Below, piece after piece: positions 1 to 7,678 of a DNA stretch of 64,000 nucleotides. The number at the start of each line of letters is the position of its first letter. Within the stretch, counting starts at the first letter, position 1. The DNA is from CBDCYN01 sp965224205 (GTDB lineage Bacteria > Planctomycetota > Phycisphaerae > Phycisphaerales > Phycisphaeraceae), in the NCBI GenBank assembly GCA_965224205.1, contig CBDCYN010000023.1, positions 124,001 through 188,000 on the forward strand. The letters are read 5' to 3'. The position numbers and the translations under genes are program-made. The notes beneath the pieces are model-generated. The model saw only the letters and a list, made by a program, of their open reading frames with translations. It was not told the origin of the DNA and made no database searches.

Positions 1-848
1 GCGGCGCTCGAGGCGGTGTGATGCGGGGTACGGACCGGGCGGTGGGTCATCAGCGGCTGGCCGCGGGGGACCTGCCCGATGGTCGAGTAGACCCTCGTGA
101 TCTCCAAAGCTTCTTCGCGTGACAACGGCGGCAGGACCCCGGCCAGGGCCCGGGCCATGGACGTCTTGCCCGTCCCGGCCGGGCCGATCATCAGCACGTT
201 GTGGGCCCCGGCGGCGGCGATGGTCAGGGCCCGTTTGGCCGCTTCTTGACCCTTGATCTCCGAAAAATCGATCGCCGGTTGTTGACGGGCCAACACCGAC
301 TCCGCGTCGATCTGGGGGTGAGGTTCGATCCCGTGCTCGCCGTTAAGAAAAGCCACGACGCCCGCTAAGGAACCCGCGGGGAAGACCTCGATCCCCCCCA
401 CCGCCGCAGCCTCCGCGGCGTTTTCGATCGGCACGCACACGCCCCGCGACCCCATCGACCGGGCCAGGATCGCCAGGTTGACCACGCCGTTGACCGGCCT
501 TAACCGCCCGTCTAGCGCCAGCTCCCCGGCGAACAACAGCTGCCGGTGCGTCTGGCTCTGGATGACCTGCTGGGCTAACAGAAGCCCCACCGCGATCGGC
601 AGATCGAAAATCGGCCCCTCTTTGCGGACATCCGCCGGCGCCAAGCTCACGAGCAGCCGCGACAGCGGGTACGCGTAGCCGCTATTCACGATCGCCGAAC
701 GCACCCGCTCGATCGATTCCTTGACCGCGGCGTCGGGCAGGCCGACGATCGTCGTCTTCGCTAGACCCCGGTCGCCCACATCGACTTCCACCTCACAAGG
801 CACCGGTTCAATCCCTTGCAAGACGAAGCTATCGACCTGAGCTAGCAT
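1..848 (-). CDS. comM: ComM/YifB-family Mg-chelatase-like AAA+ ATPase, 3' end cut by window
   Basis: Reading leftward from ATG at 848, 282 codons stay open to the window edge, so the C-terminal half is missing. The N-terminus (MLAQVDSFVLQGIEP) and the following VDVGDRGLAKTTIVGLPD segment are typical of the YifB/ComM family. They are followed by the Lon-protease-like fold and then a Walker A motif (GPAGTGKTS) at about residues 218-226. In studied relatives ComM is a hexameric helicase that promotes branch migration during natural transformation; the role here is inferred from the family only. The start overlaps the 3' end of the upstream gene by 20 bp, so the two are probably co-transcribed. 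Confidence 0.9.
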   Translation of the reverse strand, partial: MLAQVDSFVLQGIEPVPCEVEVDVGDRGLAKTTIVGLPDAAVKESIERVRSAIVNSGYAYPLSRLLVSLAPADVRKEGPIFDLPIAVGLLLAQQVIQSQTHRQLLFAGELALDGRLRPVNGVVNLAILARSMGSRGVCVPIENAAEAAAVGGIEVFPAGSLAGVVAFLNGEHGIEPHPQIDAESVLARQQPAIDFSEIKGQEAAKRALTIAAAGAHNVLMIGPAGTGKTSMARALAGVLPPLSREEALEITRVYSTIGQVPRGQPLMTHRPVRTPHHTASSA

Positions 849-2847
849 GAAATAATTTTAGCAAACAATCCGCTTGGGACTCGACGGCTGGGCCGCGGAA
901 TCGCAGCAGGCAGATCCCGCCCAGCGCTAGAAGTGACCAAACGTTCGGTTCAGGGACAGCGGTCAAGACCACGTCGTTGCCGTCGCCGCCGGTGTAGCTG
1001 ATCCGCAGATCCACCCCGAAGAATTTCGCGACCGAGCTCCCGTCGGCAAGGTCGTTAAACTGCCCGATCAGGTCACCGGTGACGTCTAGGATCATGAACT
1101 CGTCCCCGAGATCGGGCACGAAGCCGTCGAGCAGCTCGATGAGCAACGACCCGCCCAAGACGGCGTCGCCTTCGACGTCGAGCTGATCGTAGAGATCGGG
1201 GCTGGTCCCGGCGAGTTGAAGCATCAGGACGTGGTCTTGCGTGAACTCGACCCTGCCCTCGAATGAGATGACGTCTGGGCTGTTGCCGGGGCTGAGGCTG
1301 CCGCTTAGGATCACATGGCCATCGCCTGTAAACCGGCCCGGACCGCTGACGTCGCCGGTGATCGTGATGGCGTCGCCATCCAGAACGTGGACGCTAGCCC
1401 CGGGTTGCAGGGTGATGTCTGCGTGGACCACGCCGCTGCCGGAAAGACGCCCTCTTTCCTCGAGGGTGATGCCTTGGGTGACCGTTAGTTCGTGTCCCCG
1501 CAGGTTTAGGTCTGCGGTCCCGCTGGACTTGGCTCCGATCGTCATCCAGTACACGGTCTGGTCGGTGGATGGCCCGGTGACGGTCGCCCCGTCCCGAGGC
1601 TGGATGAGGATGTCGTCTAGTTCGAGGGGGGTGTTTGTAGAGGGGCGGTCTTCCCAATTTTTATGGTGCTCGAAGATGCCCCAATGCTCTGAGGAATCCC
1701 AATCACCGTCGGCGCTGTCGGTCCAGTGCAGCTGCACGAGACGCTGGTAGTCGATGAAATCATGGATGGCCAGGCCGGCGAAAGTGTTGGGGGTGTTGGC
1801 TTGGAAGTATGCTCGGGCTGCGGCCAACTCCCGTTGCATATCTACGGCTCCTTCTTCAATAAAAGTGGTTTCGGGATGTTTTTCACTTGGGGTGGTATTG
1901 ACCGCGATGTAGAACGGTTTGTCCGTGGATTCGGCGTAAAAGGCCTCGGCCCTGCCATGGGCGATGATCCCATTTCCGTTGTCTTTCTCTGCGGAATCCC
2001 CATCGGGGTTTTTTACCCGTCCGTTTGCGGTATCACGGTAATCGAGGATCGTGGCGTAATCGTGTAGGTCTTGGAGGTGTTCGTTGAGCGGTTTGGTAAC
2101 CCCGTTCCACTCGAACGCCGGTACGCCCTCGATCTCGGTAACATCGTCTTTCACCGTTACGGTGTGGGAATCCCGATCGGTCCAGAACGCCTGCGAGATC
2201 CCCACCGGGATATCGGCTCCGGCGTCGCCACGATCGCGGGCGTCGTTGCGGCGGGCGATGATCTGAGCCTGGGTATCGAGCCACAAACGGGCCTGGTCCA
2301 CGATACTGTCCAGAGGGCTGGTTAGGGTCCAGTCAGCGTTTTCCACATAGGGCTCAAGATCTGTATTGATACCATCGAACCGCAGCTGCGCAGACCTCGC
2401 CGCGGCGTTGTACGCGAGGATGTTGTCCACGGCGGTTAATGCTTGGCCGCGGAACTCGGGTCGGTGCCATTGCTTTGAATCAAGAAAGCCCGAGCCTATG
2501 AGGGCGTGGACCTTCATGCCCCGGTCGTGGATGTCGGCGATCAAGCTGCGGTATTTATCCGGTTCGTCGATGAGGATGTTGCGATTCGGGGGGCAGGGCC
2601 CGGATTTTTCGTCGCAGTGGCGGTAATCCTGGACGTCGTTTTGGTGGTACTGATCGGCGTAGAGGTAGAACGTCGTGAATCCATGTCTTTGAGCAAAGTC
2701 AAGGGACTGTCGCCGGTAGTCCGTATCGTCGAGCATCCGATAGGTTTCGGGTTCCCAGACCCACGTGGCGATATCGATGTCAGCGGCAGCCGCCGAGGCG
2801 ACGGTCGCGGTGATGGCGATGCCTGTGACGGAAGAGCAGATGTTCAT
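829..2847 (-). CDS. Secreted PEP-CTERM protein with glycosidase-like TIM-barrel N-terminal half
   Basis: The 672-residue protein starts with a signal peptide (cleavage near ASAAAA, residues 18-23). Residues 25-400 look like a TIM-barrel glycoside-hydrolase-type domain: FDGINTDLEPY at 157-167 resembles the beta-4 acidic motif of GH18-like folds. No exact family could be named. Residues 430-600 form a beta-rich stretch with LSGSGVV and GSLSPGNSPD motifs like the passenger repeats of autotransporter/PEP-CTERM proteins. VPEP near residue 631, a hydrophobic helix and an arginine mark a PEP-CTERM sorting signal, although a 20-residue tail follows it. An AAGGGG Shine-Dalgarno sequence lies about 9 nt before ATG. 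Export and exosortase processing are expected from the family. Confidence 0.8.
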   Translation of the reverse strand: MNICSSVTGIAITATVASAAAADIDIATWVWEPETYRMLDDTDYRRQSLDFAQRHGFTTFYLYADQYHQNDVQDYRHCDEKSGPCPPNRNILIDEPDKYRSLIADIHDRGMKVHALIGSGFLDSKQWHRPEFRGQALTAVDNILAYNAAARSAQLRFDGINTDLEPYVENADWTLTSPLDSIVDQARLWLDTQAQIIARRNDARDRGDAGADIPVGISQAFWTDRDSHTVTVKDDVTEIEGVPAFEWNGVTKPLNEHLQDLHDYATILDYRDTANGRVKNPDGDSAEKDNGNGIIAHGRAEAFYAESTDKPFYIAVNTTPSEKHPETTFIEEGAVDMQRELAAARAYFQANTPNTFAGLAIHDFIDYQRLVQLHWTDSADGDWDSSEHWGIFEHHKNWEDRPSTNTPLELDDILIQPRDGATVTGPSTDQTVYWMTIGAKSSGTADLNLRGHELTVTQGITLEERGRLSGSGVVHADITLQPGASVHVLDGDAITITGDVSGPGRFTGDGHVILSGSLSPGNSPDVISFEGRVEFTQDHVLMLQLAGTSPDLYDQLDVEGDAVLGGSLLIELLDGFVPDLGDEFMILDVTGDLIGQFNDLADGSSVAKFFGVDLRISYTGGDGNDVVLTAVPEPNVWSLLALGGICLLRFRGPAVESQADCLLKLFHASSGR

Positions 2848-3346
2848 TTAGCAAGCCCCTTGCTCTAGGTGGTGTTGGATGACCCCTGGATTCAATGACC
2901 CCAGGACATTGGTGGAAGCTCCTCTGCGTTGCCGATGGTTTGGGTTTCTCTTTCGTCAGCGGCCGGTTTGGTCGAAGCAGCGACGGATGCCGTGAGGCGC
3001 TGTCGAGGACCGGTACGGTGGTGTCCCGACTCGCGGGCGGCAGGCTCTTATAAGCAACTCCGCGTCGAGTCAGAAGTTTTGTGGGGTGCGCGGCTTTCGC
3101 GTCGTTGCGGGTTCAACCGTGATGTTTGTCCCCAAGAGCGGTTCGCTACTGGCTCCCACCTCTATATACGCTAAGCGTTACGTTATTTTAACAAGCTTTC
3201 CATTTATTTTTGTGATCGATGACGTAACAGGGGCGGGGGTTGGGCGTATTATCGGTAGGGGGCATCCACTAGGGCAGTTTCTTCTATCTCCGTAGGGCGA
3301 GAAGCATCGGGTCGGACGGTTGAGTTGTATCCAGGAGCAGATCAAG
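2848..3346. other. Divergent intergenic region, 499 bp
   Basis: No gene was recognised. The segment around 3165-3235 is clearly AT-richer than the flanks and holds an imperfect inverted repeat (GTTACGTTAT ... ATGACGTAAC) upstream of the sigma factor gene. It is the natural place for its promoter, but no confident -35/-10 pair could be assigned. Confidence 0.4.
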
Positions 3347-3973
3347 ATGACGCCCACAGATCTCCGAGAGGCGACGGAGCAGCAGCTAGTCCTCCTGCTA
3401 AAGGAAACGAATGATGACAAACATTTAGAGCGGGTTTGGGGCGAGATCGTTCGACGCCACGTGCCCAACGTTGAACGGATCACGAATCGCCATGTCGAAA
3501 AGCTATGGCACGTCTCGGTCAGCGAGGTCGATGACATCGTCGCTGAGGCCTTGCTGAAGTTATATCTCCATCGAGACAGGCTTGATCCTTCTCAAGGGGT
3601 CTTCGGGTACTTCGCGACGATCGCGTACAACGTCGCTAGGGATTTAGAGCGCAAGAGGCGGCGCAGGCCGCATTTCCTCTCAGATGAGCTGATCGACTTC
3701 CTCAAGGTCACGCTTGGGACATACAACGAACCCAGGGACCGGCAGATCTGCAGGGAGCTGAGGCATATCCTCAGGCAGTGCACCCGCAGGCTTAACCGAA
3801 TCGAGCGGCAGATCCTCGTGGCGTGGATGCGGGGGGGGCGCGGCTGGGCTAAGGAGCTGTCGATCAAGATTGATATGAAAGCGGGCACGGTCCGTCGCCG
3901 GATCCAGCTGATCCTAAAGAAACTAGCTCGTTACGTAGAAGAAGATTTTGGTCCGATTGAACTCTGTGAATAA
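3347..3973 (+). CDS. ECF-type sigma-70 family sigma factor
   Basis: The 208-residue protein has the two-domain ECF layout. Region 2 is at about residues 45-110 (VDDIVAEALLKLYLHRDRLD, then FGYFATIAYNVARDLERKRR). Region 4 is near the C-terminus (IERQILVAWM, a helix-turn-helix AKELSIKIDMKAGTVRRRIQ). It should direct RNA polymerase to a small regulon. A TTG at 3320 would add nine residues, but ATG 3347 is preceded by AGGAG at 9 nt and was chosen. Only 11 bp separate it from the TPR-CHAT gene, the position usually held by an anti-sigma factor. It may be an atypical planctomycete ECF, since the linker is short and basic. Confidence 0.85.
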   Translation: MTPTDLREATEQQLVLLLKETNDDKHLERVWGEIVRRHVPNVERITNRHVEKLWHVSVSEVDDIVAEALLKLYLHRDRLDPSQGVFGYFATIAYNVARDLERKRRRRPHFLSDELIDFLKVTLGTYNEPRDRQICRELRHILRQCTRRLNRIERQILVAWMRGGRGWAKELSIKIDMKAGTVRRRIQLILKKLARYVEEDFGPIELCE

Positions 3974-3984
3974 GGTCTTACGCG

Positions 3985-6900
3985 ATGTCAGATCCATGCG
4001 CCAATCCATATGACGATGAACCGGGCCCTGTGCGACCCCGTGGCGGTACCGCTGGCTTTTGCGGCGAGTTTTCTGGGTCTGTTGAGGATACCAGCCATCC
4101 CCTGCCGACCCAGCCTCATGACGATCGTGATGCCGCCGATCCGGCCCCGGTCAGTGACGAGCGTGCCCAGCGGATTGTCGCCAAGGCGATGGAGCTCAAA
4201 CGGCGGCGGATTCAAGTCAAACAGGACCTGTGTATCTACGAATCGGACACGGGCGGCGGCGTTAAGTCGCTCGTCCTCAAGGCGTCGGGCGGGATGTCGA
4301 TGACGGTCGGCAAGGGCGCTTGGTCTGCGGAACGCAACGAGTGTCGCCCCTGTCCGCAGCCGCTTTGTCGCCCCTCAATGGGTAGTCAGATCTTTAGGTT
4401 CAGCCATTGGTTGGGAAGAAACCGGTCTGTCTTGGCCGCGACGGTAGCCCTCGCGGGGGTTCTTGGGGTCGGATATGTAGCCTATTTTAAACAGTCGCCG
4501 GATCCAAGGGTTAAGTATCCCTCGCCCTACGAACCGTTAAGTTTTGCTAGTCAGCCCCCTCAACAAGATGCGGCAAGCACACTGTTGCTAGTCCTCGATA
4601 CCGGGGACGTCGTCCTGGGAACACCTGAATCGACCAACAACCCCGTGATGACATGGGCTGACCGTGATGCGGATGAAGACAAAGACGAAACCCGTCTGAC
4701 GCTCTCACCTCAATCGCTAGAGGGGGCGGTGACTGTATCTGGTTACGAGGGCGCAAGAGACGGCAACATTGATCTTGGCCTCTTGCCCGATGAGCACAGC
4801 CAAACGCAACACCTGACGGACGAGTCGTCAGGATCCGTTGTGGTTGCCGTTGCCGGTCAGCAATCCCTACTACCAACATTTGTGGGCGCAGATCCTCAGG
4901 ACCCGCTAGACGAACCCAGCCAACACCCCGCCAAGCAAAACCCCACAAAGAAAGACCCACCCCCCTCACCCGACGATGCTACGGTCGCAGACGCAAACCC
5001 CTCTGAATCAGCTAACGCAAAGGTGAGCCCGGTTCAACCGCGTCCACGCCTGCCCTTGTTAGTCGAGCAAGCCGAATGGCAGTTGATGGAAGAATACTGG
5101 CCCGATTGGGGGGCCGTGGGGGTTCGGCTCGGCAAATACGCTGATTCCTATCGTTTCCACGGGCAGCACGATCTCGCCGGGCCGCTCTTCGAGCGAGCCT
5201 TATACATCATCGGGCAAACCCACGGAACCAGGAGCCTGCCATACGCGGAACTGTTGCACGATCTGGGGCAATGCCTTCACGAACTGGGGGACTATGACCG
5301 CGCCCTGGAGGCCTATCACGAAGCTCTTGCCATCCGTGAAGCCGCCCCCGACACCGAACATAAATTCTTAGCATGGAACGAATATAAAATCGCGGAAATA
5401 TATTGTGACCAAGGTGAATACCAACAGGCCGTGGCTTGGTTTAAACGGTCTCGAGAGACCTCGATCAACGTCTCGGGGTTCTACTCCCCCGACACCGCCA
5501 ACGCGCTGATTGGGATCGCCCGCGTCAACCAAGCCCGAGGGAAGTTTATCCCCGCGCTAGAGCAGTACCACAACGCGTTGACGATCAGGCAAGAGGTCTT
5601 AAGGCCCAACGATCAAAGGATCGCGGACGTCAACAGCCGTATCGGGCGGTTGTATCAAGATTGGGGAAAACTCAAACAGGCCCGTTCATACTTCGAAGAT
5701 GCACTCAAACTCACGAAAAAGAACTATGACCCCCAACACCCCGCCGTGGCGGTCTACCGGCTGAAACTCGCCGGGGTGTATGAGGCGCAAGGTGATTCAG
5801 CCCGGGCTTCCAGGGAGCTGCGAGAGTCCACCAAGGCTCTTGAGCGATCGATCAAGACCGTTAGGGCCACGAGGTCACCCCTCCAGCAGCTTCCCATCGC
5901 ACGGGTCGCCCGTCAGTATCTAGATCACCGACTATCCAAGAAGTCGACGCGCTACGACGAGGTGCTACGTTTCAAAGGCATTATCACCCGGGCTGCAGGA
6001 ATCGAAAAATTCGCCGCACGCCGTCGGGCCGATGCCCCGGCCACGGATGACCCAGCTACGGATAACCCGAAGCGCTCTCAGGGCCCGGCGTATCAACGTC
6101 AAGTGAACACCACGGTCGCTGCCGCTCCTGAAGAAGGCGGCCAGAGTATCTCCTCAACGACCAGAAAATCGATCGGGGCCCCGCCCCAACGACGGGTCAC
6201 CCCTCAGCCGTACCGACCCGCAAGCCAACGCCTTGAAATCACCCTCACCGACGTTCAGGCCAAGCTGCGATCCGCAGAACGCCTCGTCGACTTTATCCGG
6301 TACACCGATACCGACCGGCGGACCGATCTATACGCGGCTTGGGTCGTCGCGTCCCAGGGTGAGCCGATCCGCGTGGAACTGGGCCCGACGGCGCCGATCG
6401 ACCAGTCGATCGGGGAGTTCCGTCGATCGATCGTCGGTTCGGATACGTCTAGCGGCGCCGCATCAAGCACCGATCCCGCCTTTAAAAAAACGGGCATGCA
6501 GCTGTACGAAAAAATCTGGAAGCCGCTGGCCAAACACCTGGATCAGGAGGACGTGACGACCATCTACCTCGCTCCCGACGGCGCACTGGCGACGGTCCCC
6601 TTCGCGGCGCTGCCCCGCAGCGGGTATGGCCGCGAGTTCCTGATCGATCGTTATACGATCGCGTACCTCACCTTCGCTCAGGACCTCGTGCCGTGGGCAG
6701 CCTCGCCGCGATCCGGACGGGGCATCTTAACGATCGGGGGGGTCGACTACGACCATACCCCAACGGGATCACCGAACAATCTAGAGAATCGGCCAGCACC
6801 CGCGCCCCCCCTGTTGCGGACCAAGCACAGCTCGGCAGCTCAAGGGATCGACCGCCTGGTCATGTGGGGCCTACAGTTCTCGCCGCTGCCCCGCACCCGC

Positions 6901-7605
6901 CGTGAAGCTCGCCGCATCTATCGTCAGTTCTCTAAGATGACCCCGCAAGAGCCGCGGACCTTCCTGCGCGGCGACGACGCGACCGAAGACCGTTTACGCC
7001 AGCTCGCCCCGGGCAAACGTTTCTTGCATCTAGCCACCCACGGATACGCCGTGGACGATCCCGCTGCGGTGTCGACCAGCATGTGGCACAAAGAAGGCAC
7101 CAACAGGACGGTCATCCCGGACACGATGCAGCGGTCCTATCTCGCCTTGGCGGGGATCAACCGCGACCCCAACCAGCGGCACGGCCACGACGGCGCCCTG
7201 ACCGCCCTCGAAGTGTCTTGCCTCGACCTAGAAGGGGTAGAACTAGCGGTGCTATCGGCATGCGGCGGCGAAGCGGGCCAAGATCATGGCGGCGTGCGGG
7301 ACTTGGTCCAAGGATTCAAGCAGGCCGGTGTCGGCGCCGTGGTCGCCAACCTTTGGCCGGTCGAGGATCAGAAAAAGCAGGTACTGCTCGAGCAGCTGTA
7401 TGCCACGATCTTACGCGATCCATCAACCCGCTCACCCGCCCAAGCGTTGAGAGCAGCGGTCCTGACCTTAAGAAAAGGTCATCAGGAAACAGCGACCAAC
7501 GACAAGGCAGAAAAATGGCGTGACCCACACGCCAAGACCCCCGGTCACGCTGTCGACGCCCCCAAACACTGGGCCGCCTTCGTCGCCTACGGGCCTCTGC
7601 GTTGA
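3985..7605 (+). CDS. Single-pass membrane TPR-CHAT domain protein (caspase-like peptidase)
   Basis: The protein has 1206 residues. Residues 1-147 are a low-complexity, probably cytoplasmic region with a Cys cluster (ECRPCPQPLC, about 117-130). One transmembrane helix spans about 148-168, followed by an acidic/proline-rich linker to about 370. TPR repeats occupy about 385-630 (for example GDYDRALEAYHEALAIRE). The CHAT peptidase domain fills about 760-1206, with the expected catalytic His in FLHLATHGYA (H1019) and Cys in VLSACGGEAG (C1093), so it should be active. CHAT domains are caspase-clan C14 relatives. Topology predicts the TPR-CHAT part outside the cytoplasm if the N-terminus is inside. 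The adjacent ECF sigma gene suggests that the two form a signalling pair; this is inference. Confidence 0.88.
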   Translation: MSDPCANPYDDEPGPVRPRGGTAGFCGEFSGSVEDTSHPLPTQPHDDRDAADPAPVSDERAQRIVAKAMELKRRRIQVKQDLCIYESDTGGGVKSLVLKASGGMSMTVGKGAWSAERNECRPCPQPLCRPSMGSQIFRFSHWLGRNRSVLAATVALAGVLGVGYVAYFKQSPDPRVKYPSPYEPLSFASQPPQQDAASTLLLVLDTGDVVLGTPESTNNPVMTWADRDADEDKDETRLTLSPQSLEGAVTVSGYEGARDGNIDLGLLPDEHSQTQHLTDESSGSVVVAVAGQQSLLPTFVGADPQDPLDEPSQHPAKQNPTKKDPPPSPDDATVADANPSESANAKVSPVQPRPRLPLLVEQAEWQLMEEYWPDWGAVGVRLGKYADSYRFHGQHDLAGPLFERALYIIGQTHGTRSLPYAELLHDLGQCLHELGDYDRALEAYHEALAIREAAPDTEHKFLAWNEYKIAEIYCDQGEYQQAVAWFKRSRETSINVSGFYSPDTANALIGIARVNQARGKFIPALEQYHNALTIRQEVLRPNDQRIADVNSRIGRLYQDWGKLKQARSYFEDALKLTKKNYDPQHPAVAVYRLKLAGVYEAQGDSARASRELRESTKALERSIKTVRATRSPLQQLPIARVARQYLDHRLSKKSTRYDEVLRFKGIITRAAGIEKFAARRRADAPATDDPATDNPKRSQGPAYQRQVNTTVAAAPEEGGQSISSTTRKSIGAPPQRRVTPQPYRPASQRLEITLTDVQAKLRSAERLVDFIRYTDTDRRTDLYAAWVVASQGEPIRVELGPTAPIDQSIGEFRRSIVGSDTSSGAASSTDPAFKKTGMQLYEKIWKPLAKHLDQEDVTTIYLAPDGALATVPFAALPRSGYGREFLIDRYTIAYLTFAQDLVPWAASPRSGRGILTIGGVDYDHTPTGSPNNLENRPAPAPPLLRTKHSSAAQGIDRLVMWGLQFSPLPRTRREARRIYRQFSKMTPQEPRTFLRGDDATEDRLRQLAPGKRFLHLATHGYAVDDPAAVSTSMWHKEGTNRTVIPDTMQRSYLALAGINRDPNQRHGHDGALTALEVSCLDLEGVELAVLSACGGEAGQDHGGVRDLVQGFKQAGVGAVVANLWPVEDQKKQVLLEQLYATILRDPSTRSPAQALRAAVLTLRKGHQETATNDKAEKWRDPHAKTPGHAVDAPKHWAAFVAYGPLR

Positions 7606-7678
7606 CCCACGACCCGACGGCACGCTCAACTGAGCTTCTCCAAGGAATACGATCGCGGCTCGGCAGAGGATGACGCCG

